Positions 19,215 through 25,658 of a stretch of DNA of 64,000 nt are shown piece by piece. Below the pieces are notes generated by a model. The model saw only the letters and a program-made list of their open reading frames with translations, did no database searches and was not told where the DNA came from. A program made the position numbers and the translations under genes. The stretch's first letter is position 1; every line of letters begins with the position of its first letter. This stretch comes from Gammaproteobacteria bacterium (lineage in GTDB: Bacteria; Pseudomonadota; Gammaproteobacteria; Ga0077536), in assembly GCA_016191285.1 (NCBI GenBank), contig JACPPA010000004.1:62001-126000 (forward strand), read 5' to 3'.

Positions 19215-20347
19215 ATGAATCAGGTGCTACCCCCCCCCCGCTCACGACTGCTTCGCGTTCTCGCGGCTGCGATCATTGCAAATGGATTTCTGGCGAGCTC
19301 GGCATCGGCCGCGACTTTCCACTTGCTAACGAGCCCGTCATTGAGCGGGCACGTGACCTTCGATGCGTTTCTCGGTAATGCTGACGATCAGGTATTTAAT
19401 GGCATCAACACGATCGGTGCGGCGTCACAATTTAGTGTAATGGGCGGCATTTATGGATTCGTTCAAGGCAGTTTTACTACGCAGGGTCAGTCGATATTTG
19501 GATTGCAAGGCCAACAACTGTTTGGCAGCAATGTCTTTAAATCGGAGAATCTCTCTGGACAGTGGAATCTGAATTCGGCAAGTCTTTTCAATCAAGCGTT
19601 CACCCAGACGCTTGCCGCAACCCCGCCGAACGCATTAACCATCAATCACGACCAGACCTATACAGATTCATTTGTCCTGAACGATACGCTTGCCCAGGGC
19701 AATGTTCAGTTCGCAGGCACTGGTCAATATCTCTTGAGGAATCAAAATGCGGCCGCACTGTACTCGGGCAGTGTACTCACGCATTTCAACTTAGTTACTC
19801 CCCTGCTTCCAAGTGACTGGACAGGGGTCGCACAAGAATCTCAGACGTTTAAAATACTGACAGGGCCTAACGCGGGTTTGACCGGGTTCGCTACGGTCAC
19901 ATTAACGGCACGGTAAAGGGCAATGGCGGCACCTTGCTAGGTACCGTTGAAAACCACGGAACGATTGCACCCGGAGAATCCCCAGGCACGCTGACTATTC
20001 AAGGCGACTTAGTACAAGCCGCAGACGGCAAACTCGTGATCGAAATCGGCGGGACAACGCCAGGCACTTTGTACGATGTGCTGAACATCACCGGCAAACT
20101 CACGCTCGGCGGCACCTTAGAAATCGATTTATTGAATGGCTTCATACCGGGTCCAAATGACGTATTCAATTTCCTGACGTTCGGAAGCTTCGATGGCAGT
20201 TTCGCGAACATTATTTCGCCGCAATCCTTGCATCTCAACTTCGGCCCGAACGGCATCACCGCTGCGAGCGCAGTGCCGCTGCCGACCGCGGTGTGGCTAC
20301 TCGGCTCAGCCCTCGGTGGCCTTGGGTTCTACCGCCGCCGCGTCTGA
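19215..20347 (+). pseudogene. VPLPA/PEP-CTERM protein, internally deleted and frameshifted (copy 2)
   Basis: The first frame (19215-19916) encodes 233 residues closely parallel to copy 1: the same signal peptide (VLAAAIIANGFLASSASAA), then FDAFLGNADDQVFNGINTIG. It stops soon after GLTGFATVTLTAR. A second frame (19934-20347) resumes with NHGTIAPGESPGTLTIQGD and ends in VPLPTAVWLLGSALGG and FYRRRV. Compared with copy 1, about 780 bases of the body are missing. The join falls in GGCACGGT, present at the matching place in copy 1, and shifts the frame. As it stands only a secreted protein without its sorting tail would be made. Confidence 0.87.
19230..19239 (+). repeat. poly-C tract (10 C) near the start of VPLPA-CTERM copy 2
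   Basis: Ten cytosines encode Pro-Pro-Pro and the first base of Arg, codons 6-9. The position corresponds to the 12-base tract in copy 1. The two lengths differ by two, but surrounding codons differ too, so both copies are in frame. Confidence 0.85.
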
Positions 20348-20369
20348 GCTCGAAGCCGGAAGCTCATCG

Positions 20370-20397
20370 AAAGCCGCCGTGAGGCGGCTTTCTTTTT
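20370..20397 (+). terminator. Rho-independent terminator after VPLPA-CTERM copy 2
   Basis: AAAGCCGCC-GTGA-GGCGGCTTT followed by CTTTTT repeats the terminator found after copy 1 with one loop change, confirming that the duplication extends past the gene end. Confidence 0.85.
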
Positions 20398-20541
20398 GGG
20401 CCTCGACGCTACCCGCTCGCACAGATTTCTACCCGATCGTTGCGGATTCAAGTCGGGGGGCTCATGGTGGAGCGCGACTTCACCACCAGCGTCGTCTTTT
20501 TCGAGGGAAGCGGAAGCAGCGTAATTGGCTGGCTGGGCGCG

Positions 20542-20628
20542 CTACTTGGCTTGCCGTACAGCGTCAAGTGCTAGATACGTCAGGAAACCGACGGCACCAA
20601 TCAGAACAAGAGCAACTAGGGTAGTCAT
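20542..20628 (-). CDS. 28-residue single-span membrane microprotein
   Basis: A short frame from ATG 20628 reads MTTLVALVLIGAVGFLTYLA followed by LDAVRQAK and a TAG stop. It is one hydrophobic helix with a positively charged end. GAGGAG lies about eight bases before the ATG, and the frame starts three bases after the stop of the upstream two-span membrane protein. It is therefore very likely a real co-translated gene. Function is unknown; it may form a membrane complex with its neighbour. It could be a type I-like toxin peptide, but there is no direct support. Confidence 0.6.
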   Translation of the reverse strand: MTTLVALVLIGAVGFLTYLALDAVRQAK

Positions 20629-20631
20629 TTT

Positions 20632-20859
20632 TTACAGCTCCTCAAGGTATGCGATCTTGGCCTCTATACGCTTGTGGATCGCGTAACCGCCAAAGCCGAT
20701 AACGAGTAACGCGCCAATGTCAGTCAGCACAAGAAGCAGATGAGCCGACTGGAAATTTGAGAGAAGCCAACCGGTAAGGCTGATGCCTACAGCGACCATG
20801 ATGCCAAGCCAGAGCTTCAAGTACGCGATCTGCTCTTTGGCCAGGTCTAGCCGTGACAT
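20632..20859 (-). CDS. small two-helix membrane protein of unknown function
   Basis: From ATG 20859 (GGAGAAGCGC directly upstream) the 75-residue product reads MSRLDLAKEQIAYLKLWLGI. It has two hydrophobic segments, IMVAVGISLTGWLLS and LLVLTDIGALLVIGFGGY, and a charged C-terminus KRIEAKIAYLEEL. I do not assign a function. Similar small gene pairs occur in accessory regions and cassette arrays as I recall them, but that is not tested here. It is first in a two-gene unit with the 28-residue microprotein and faces away from the antidote-like gene at 20947. Confidence 0.68.
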   Translation of the reverse strand: MSRLDLAKEQIAYLKLWLGIMVAVGISLTGWLLSNFQSAHLLLVLTDIGALLVIGFGGYAIHKRIEAKIAYLEEL

Positions 20860-20946
20860 GCGCTTCTCCAATGTTCCTGGGAACAGACTAGCACATCAAC
20901 TTTTCGCTGACCCCAACATGTTATTCCGTGAACCGGAGTTAGAACC

Positions 20947-21244
20947 ATGAGACAAACCAAGATTTCTACCAAACTGCTTCCGTTCGACGCAGCACGGTAT
21001 TTAACCGACGACGCGGCGGTGGCGGAGTACATGACGGCAGTACTTGAGACCGACCACCCCGACCTTCTGCTGCTCGCGCTCGGCGACGTGGCGCGTGCGC
21101 GTGGGATGGCGCAGATCGCTGAGGCGGCTGGCCTTGGTCGCGAGAGCCTTTACAAGGCACTTGCCCCTGGGGCCAAGCCGCGCTTCGATACGATAATGAA
21201 GGTTGCGCGCGCTTGGCGTGCGCTTTACCGCCGAAGCCATGTAG
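20947..21244 (+). pseudogene. HigA-like addiction-module antidote, C-terminal frameshift
   Basis: The frame begins MRQTKISTKLLPFDAARYL and contains LALGDVARARGMAQIAEAAG then LGRESLYKALAPGAKPRFDT, the HTH core of the COG3636 'putative addiction module antidote' family. The family C-terminus (LGVRFTAEAM then TAG at 21242-21244) is present but in another frame. The shift lies in the alternating GC run GTTGCGCGCGC near 21202-21212, consistent with loss of two bases. No toxin gene lies upstream, so it is also an orphan. In the current frame the reading continues without a stop into the VapB gene at 21328. Confidence 0.78.
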
Positions 21245-21302
21245 GACTCGCTGTTCGGCCGCAACTCCAGCGCCGCGACTCATCGCGCTGCTTGTGGTCT
21301 GG

Positions 21303-21318
21303 ATACAGAAATCTGTAT
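21303..21318. promoter_or_regulatory. perfect inverted repeat upstream of vapB, probable operator
   Basis: ATACAGA-AA-TCTGTAT is a perfect 7-bp inverted repeat with a 2-base centre, ending ten bases before the ATG at 21328. Type II antitoxins commonly repress from such sites, so autoregulation by the VapB-VapC complex is the natural reading. Confidence 0.6.
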
Positions 21319-21327
21319 ATTCTACAT

Positions 21328-21576
21328 ATGAAAACGACCTTGAATCTAAGCGACAGTCTGTTGGCCGAGGCCAAGGCGCTGGCAGCACGCCAGCGAACAT
21401 CGCTCACGCGCGTAATTGAAGAAGGACTCCAGCTGCGCCTGCGAACTCACAAGACGGGCGCGAAATCAGCACGCGTGCAGGTGCCAGTGTTTCGAGGTAA
21501 AGGCGGCTTAGTCGCGGGTGTCGACCCACTGAGCAACAAGGCCCTGCTCCAAGCAGTCGAGCACGATGACGCCTGA
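21328..21576 (+). CDS. vapB: VapB-type antitoxin
   Basis: The 82-residue protein starts MKTTLNLSDSLLAEAKALAA, a ribbon-helix-helix N-terminus, and continues RQRTSLTRVIEEGLQLRLR. Its C-terminal tail (VPVFRGKGGLVAGVDPLSNK) fits a toxin-binding extension. It overlaps the toxin by 11 bases. The ATG lies just after the ATACAGA palindrome, which supports this start over the long fused frame that begins at 20947. In that longer frame the antidote remnant and VapB would be one 209-residue fusion. Confidence 0.83.
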   Translation: MKTTLNLSDSLLAEAKALAARQRTSLTRVIEEGLQLRLRTHKTGAKSARVQVPVFRGKGGLVAGVDPLSNKALLQAVEHDDA

Positions 21577-22051
21577 CGTCAATGTACTCATCGCCGCTTC
21601 GCGCAACGATCACCCGTATTACGATGCAGCACGGGAGTGGCTGGAAGCGGCGCTCGATGATGCGGCCGCCGGTCGCGGCCTCTTGCTGCTACCGATGGTA
21701 ATAGCGAGCTTCTTGAGGTTGGTAACGCATCCCAAAATATTCGTGTCACCCACGCCGATAGCAGAAGCGGTGAACTTCATTGACGTTTTACTAACAGCGC
21801 CTGGTGTGCGCATGCCTGAGATCGGGGCCGAGTGGCATAAGCTGCGCGAATCATGCTTAACCCGAAAGCTGCGCGCGAACGATATTCCGGACGCCTGGCT
21901 CGCGGCGACTGTCCAACAGATGGGAGACCACCTCGCAAGCTTCGACGCAGATTTTCGAAAGCTTTTGAAGCGTTCGGAGTTCACTTGGTTGAAGCGCTTG
22001 GGAACACTCGAGTCGTTGCCTGAGCTACGGTACCGTGCTCAGGCTGAGTAG
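21566..22051 (+). CDS. vapC: VapC-type PIN toxin, apparently intact
   Basis: The 161-residue product begins MTPDVNVLIAASRNDHPYYD (Asp4), typical of the VapC subfamily that reads 'PDVNVL.AA...DHP'. It has the middle block MVIASFLRLVTHPKIF, the acidic NDIPDAWLAATVQQMG segment and a C-terminal SFDADFRKL. All expected acidic centres are visible. ATG 21566 lies inside the end of the antitoxin, so translation is coupled. It should act as a sequence-specific RNase. Confidence 0.87.
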   Translation: MTPDVNVLIAASRNDHPYYDAAREWLEAALDDAAAGRGLLLLPMVIASFLRLVTHPKIFVSPTPIAEAVNFIDVLLTAPGVRMPEIGAEWHKLRESCLTRKLRANDIPDAWLAATVQQMGDHLASFDADFRKLLKRSEFTWLKRLGTLESLPELRYRAQAE

Positions 22052-22066
22052 GCGGGTCGCTACAAC

Positions 22067-22598
22067 TCAGTAGGCCGACAATTCCAGCGCCGGGTTGAAT
22101 GCGAACGTTGAATCTTCTCGCGCCCCGCTTTGCGTATGGACTTCCACGGTACCGTCCTCCGCTACGAGCCACACTTCAATTGCGCCGGCGCGCAAATAGA
22201 GCGCGGTCTTCAAACGAAGCTCGACTTCCGAGTTCGATGGCGACACCACTTCCACACAGATTTCCGGAGCCTTGCGTAACACAACATCGAGCCAATCGTG
22301 GGCGAGGAAGGTATCCGAGCACCACCCAACATCCGGAACCTTAATACCGTCGTCGGTCATGATTGCCAGTTCGGGCATGGCTTCACCGCCGGGTTTCGCT
22401 TGGAGCAAACGCACGAGGCGTGCCAACCATTCTCGCGTGTCGGGTTTGCGTCGGACTCATGCGCATCGCCCCCCACGCATCGGTTTCAATCTTGTAGGCG
22501 ATCCCCGCGAGTGTTTTGTCATTACACAAGGCCTCCCACGCGCGTTGATGCTCATCGGCCGTAAGCGGTTCCCGCCGGAGTTGAATGGTGGTAGCCAT
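22067..22598 (-). pseudogene. Uma2-family (DUF820) putative nuclease, frameshifted
   Basis: Two overlapping minus frames make one protein. The upstream piece from ATG 22598 reads LTADEHQRAWEALCNDKTLA and ETDAWGAMRMSPTQTRHARM. The downstream piece continues ARLVRLLQAKPGGEAMPELA, GIKVPDVGWCS, APEICVEVVSPSNSEVELR and AGAIEVWLV, the PD-(D/E)XK-like core. The frames switch near 22415-22430 (sequence ATGGTTGGCACG), consistent with a one-base deletion or two-base insertion. Uma2 proteins are common small accessory genes of uncertain role. A sequencing or assembly error cannot be excluded. Confidence 0.8.
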
Positions 22599-22673
22599 TG
22601 CGTCGCGTTAGAGGATTCGGTCGGGTGTCTGCAAGCGGAAACAAATTTTCATGGGTGTCCCCCATTTCGCCCC

Positions 22674-22802
22674 ATCATTTCGCCGCAAACCTTACAATTC
22701 AACTTCGGTCAGAACGGGATCACCGCGGTGTCGATGCCTGCCGCCATTTGGCTACTCGGCTCCGCGCTCGGCGGGCTTGGGTTCTATCGCCGCCGCGCCT
22801 AA
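22674..22802 (+). pseudogene. C-terminal fragment of a third VPLPA-CTERM gene (copy 3)
   Basis: This in-frame piece reads IISPQTLQFNFGQNGITAVS then MPAAIWLLGSALGGLGFYRR and A, closely matching the tails of copies 1 and 2. The VPLPA box has decayed to VSMPA. Nothing of the rest of the gene precedes it. A degraded form of the AAAGCCGC terminator follows at about 22828. It shows that the family was once present a third time in this region. Confidence 0.82.
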
Positions 22803-22935
22803 CTCTGTCGAGTGAATTGCGCCGAAAGCCGCTATAGCTCAACGTGCGTCAGCTAAGTTCACCGAGGGACGTTCCCTGTGCGCGATGCGCCAAACCGCAG
22901 TTGTAGAATTCGGACACCGTCAGTCCGAGACGCTG

Positions 22936-22975
22936 ATTTTCAGTCGGCTAGTCGATACACTGGTCTACTGAAAAT
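22936..22975. promoter_or_regulatory. inverted repeat upstream of the Phd/VapC module
   Basis: ATTTTCAGT (22936-22944) and ACTGAAAAT (22967-22975) form a perfect 9-bp inverted repeat with a 22-base spacer, ending 19 bases before the antitoxin ATG. It could be an operator for the Phd-type repressor or a transcript hairpin. Confidence 0.45.
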
Positions 22976-22994
22976 TGCTAGTGCTGAAGAAATC

Positions 22995-23237
22995 ATGAAG
23001 ATCGAAATTGGTTCGTACGAAGCGAAAACCAAGCTCCCTGAATTGCTGCGGCAGGTAAAAACCGGCAAGAGCTTCACGATCACTAATCGTGGGGAGGCCA
23101 TTGCGGATCTGGTGCCTAGCGCGGGGGTGAGAGCGAAAGACAAAGTTGCAGCGGCAGAAAGACTCAAGGCGTTCATGCTGGCCGATCCTGTGCGTGGAGC
23201 AAACATCAAGAAACTCATTGAGGACGGGCGCGCGTGA
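22995..23237 (+). CDS. Phd/YefM-type antitoxin
   Basis: From ATG 22995 the 80-residue protein reads MKIEIGSYEAKTKLPELLRQ and continues VKTGKSFTITNRGEAIADLV, the Phd/YefM fold signature. Its C-terminal helix (RGANIKKLIEDGRA) should bind the toxin. The longer frame from 22878 lacks a ribosome site and was rejected. It overlaps the toxin gene by four bases (GTGA). Confidence 0.87.
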   Translation: MKIEIGSYEAKTKLPELLRQVKTGKSFTITNRGEAIADLVPSAGVRAKDKVAAAERLKAFMLADPVRGANIKKLIEDGRA

Positions 23238-23653
23238 GTTTCGTCCTTGATAATTCGGTGACCATGCGTTGGTTTTTTGGCGATGGAAAGACACAGGAAC
23301 TTGCCTATGCCAGCAAAGTGCTTGATGCGATGAAAAACACCAACGCACTTGTACCCGTGACATGGGGACTAGAGGTGGCAAACGTTATCGCCAAGGCGGA
23401 AGCTAAAGCCTTGGTGACGGAAGCGCGAAGTGGGGCGTTTCTTGAATTGCTCGAAGGCATGGATGTTGAGGTGGATTCGGCCACCTTCGCACACGCGCTA
23501 TCGGATACGCTCCAACTGGCGCGACGATACAAGCTGTCTGCGTACGCTGCCTCCTATCTCGAACTGGCCTTAAGATCAGGCCTACCGTTGGCCACGCTCG
23601 ACGAAGATTTGCAGAAAGCCGCGAAAAAAACCGGAGTAAAGAAATTTGTCTGA
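23234..23653 (+). CDS. vapC: VapC-type PIN toxin with one conserved Asp replaced by Ala
   Basis: The 139-residue protein reads MSFVLDNSVTMRWFFGD (Asp6), then VTWGLEVANVIAKAE (Glu47), LSAYAASYLELALRSGLP (residues 101-118) and LATLDEDLQKAA (Asp123). Family members normally have 'SAYDA.YLELA'; here Ala105 stands where the third metal-binding Asp should be. GTG start overlaps the antitoxin. Reduced or lost RNase activity is likely. It is the second PIN toxin in this region with such a loss. Confidence 0.86.
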   Translation: MSFVLDNSVTMRWFFGDGKTQELAYASKVLDAMKNTNALVPVTWGLEVANVIAKAEAKALVTEARSGAFLELLEGMDVEVDSATFAHALSDTLQLARRYKLSAYAASYLELALRSGLPLATLDEDLQKAAKKTGVKKFV

Positions 23654-23716
23654 AATTCCAAACGAAATTCGCCGTGGCGATCACCAGCGACGAAAAATTC
23701 TGGCGGAGCCAATCCA

Positions 23717-24916
23717 ATGACAACCTTCAAGCGCGACTACCGCGCGGATTACGACCTCACCGATCCGGAGCTCAGTGCGCGCTGGGACGAAATCGTGGCC
23801 GATCTCCACGCTGGTTGTCCGGTGGCGCGGAGCATAACCGGTGAAGGCTACTGGGTGGTTAATGGTTACGACGAAGTCGCGCGCTGCGCAAAGGACTGGC
23901 GCACGTTTTCGTCAGTGGACGGCTTCATGGTTAATCGCCCCGAGGGCATGCCGTATTTCGCGCCCGCCGAAGTCGACCCACCCTTGCAACGTGCCTTACG
24001 CGCCGCTCTTGAACCTTTTCTGCGTCCAAAGGCCGTCGCGGGGCTTGAGCCCCAAGTGCGCGCCTATGCCAACCAACTGATCGACACGTTCATCACGAAT
24101 GGCGAAGTCGAAGTGGTGAGTCAGTTTGCGAATCCTTTGCCGCAGTATGTATTTTCCGCGGTAGTGGCCGGCATGGATCCGGCGGAGATGCCTTACCTGC
24201 TCAACGCCTTCAGCTTTGTTGGTCCCGAGGCGGAGCGCGCCGCCAACTTCCAACGCGGCATGGTCAGGATCGAGGCGTACCTGCGGCGACGGAGCGACGA
24301 ATCCCCGCGTGGCGATATTGTCGACGCGCTGCTTAATTTTGAACACGCCGGTTATTCGTGGATGGACAAGGTGGGCACCTTGTGCCAACTGACTATCGGC
24401 GGCATTGGCACCACGGGTTATGCGTTCTCCGGTGGGCTTTATCATCTCGCGCTGAATCCAGACGATCGACGCAAGCTGGTCGCCGATCCGGCGCGGATCC
24501 CGCAAGCGCTCGATGAATTTCTGCGCCTGTTCCTCGGCGTGGTGAACATGGCGCGCCGCGTGACGACCGAGGTCGACGTGGGTGGCGTCAGCATGGCCAA
24601 TGGCGATCGGGTGTTGTTGTCATATGGTGCGGCCTGCCGCGATCCTGGGGTTTATCAAAATCCTAACGAGCTCAATATTGAGCGTGCCGCGGTACCGCAT
24701 CTGGCGTTTGGTGCTGGCGTCCATCGCTGCATCGGCGAGGGACTTGCGCGACTGGTGCTACGCGCGGGTTATGAGACCTTTCTCGCGCGCATTCCAGAAT
24801 TTGAAGTCGCGAAGGGCTTTGTTCCTGAGTATGAAACCGGCAGTACCCGACACATGACGCGATTGCCGCTGAAGTTCGACCGGCGCGCGGTGGAATCGCG
24901 CGCGCAAACCCCATGA
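23717..24916 (+). CDS. cytochrome P450
   Basis: The 399-residue P450 has the haem signature FGAGVHRCIG (Cys338), an I-helix GGIGTTGYAFS with a TT pair and the K-helix DEFLRLFLGV carrying ExxR (EFLR). The N-terminal region (CPVARSITGEGYWVVNGY, WRTFSSVDGFMVN) is paralogous to the P450 at 12016. It overlaps the downstream esterase gene by four bases (ATGA), so hydroxylation and hydrolysis are probably steps of one pathway. No ferredoxin gene is nearby. Confidence 0.93.
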   Translation: MTTFKRDYRADYDLTDPELSARWDEIVADLHAGCPVARSITGEGYWVVNGYDEVARCAKDWRTFSSVDGFMVNRPEGMPYFAPAEVDPPLQRALRAALEPFLRPKAVAGLEPQVRAYANQLIDTFITNGEVEVVSQFANPLPQYVFSAVVAGMDPAEMPYLLNAFSFVGPEAERAANFQRGMVRIEAYLRRRSDESPRGDIVDALLNFEHAGYSWMDKVGTLCQLTIGGIGTTGYAFSGGLYHLALNPDDRRKLVADPARIPQALDEFLRLFLGVVNMARRVTTEVDVGGVSMANGDRVLLSYGAACRDPGVYQNPNELNIERAAVPHLAFGAGVHRCIGEGLARLVLRAGYETFLARIPEFEVAKGFVPEYETGSTRHMTRLPLKFDRRAVESRAQTP

Positions 24917-25653
24917 ACACGGTGGCGCCGACGGTGGTGTTCGTCCATGGGGGGTTCCATGGCGGCTGGTGTTGGCGTCGCGTTGCCGAGCCACTGCGCG
25001 CGCTGGGTTGGCAGGTGTACACGCCGACGCTCACCGGCCTCGCCGATCGCGCACACTTGCTGACGCGCGCGATTGGGCTCGAAACTCATGTGCAGGATAT
25101 CGTTTCGCTCATCGAGGCCGAGGAACTCGACGACGTGGTGCTGTGCGGACACAGCGCTGGGGGCATGGTGATCACGGCGGTGGCGGATCGCATTCCCGAA
25201 CGCCTGCGCGGATTGCTCTACCTAGACGCCTCATTGCCCAACAACGGCCAGTCGATGTTCGATTTTATGGGAGAGTCGCAAGGGATCCCGGCGCTCTTCC
25301 GCACCTTAGCTAACGCGCACGGCGATGGCTGGCGCGTGCCGGCTGGCGTGCCGTTTGATGCGGCCGGCTTTGGAGTCAACGACCCGCTCGATGCCGCGTG
25401 GGTCAATCGCCGGATGACTGCGCATCCGCTGGCGGCTTTCGAAGATCGCGTCGCGCTTACCGGCGCGTGGGAGCGCGTTGCTCACCGCACCTATATTCGT
25501 TGCGAACGTTTCCAAATCGCACATGGCGAGCCGCTTATAAAGCGCCTCGAATCGGATCCGCGCTGGCGGACCGAGCGCTGGGATTGTGGCCATAGTCCAC
25601 AACTCGTCACGCCAGCACGCGTGGCAGCGGCGATCACCACGATGCGCCCGTAG
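24913..25653 (+). CDS. alpha/beta-fold hydrolase (esterase)
   Basis: The 246-residue hydrolase begins VVFVHGGFHGGWCWRRV, a HGG/HGxxHGxWxW oxyanion motif of the methylesterase/EstC group. The nucleophile is in LCGHSAGGMV, an Asp lies in LLYLDASLP and a likely catalytic His is in CGHSPQLVTP near the C-terminus. The Ser nucleophile separates it from the Asp-type hydrolase at 11028. Translation is coupled to the P450. It is convergent with the amidohydrolase gene, five bases between stops. Confidence 0.9.
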   Translation: MNTVAPTVVFVHGGFHGGWCWRRVAEPLRALGWQVYTPTLTGLADRAHLLTRAIGLETHVQDIVSLIEAEELDDVVLCGHSAGGMVITAVADRIPERLRGLLYLDASLPNNGQSMFDFMGESQGIPALFRTLANAHGDGWRVPAGVPFDAAGFGVNDPLDAAWVNRRMTAHPLAAFEDRVALTGAWERVAHRTYIRCERFQIAHGEPLIKRLESDPRWRTERWDCGHSPQLVTPARVAAAITTMRP

Positions 25654-25658
25654 CTCAT

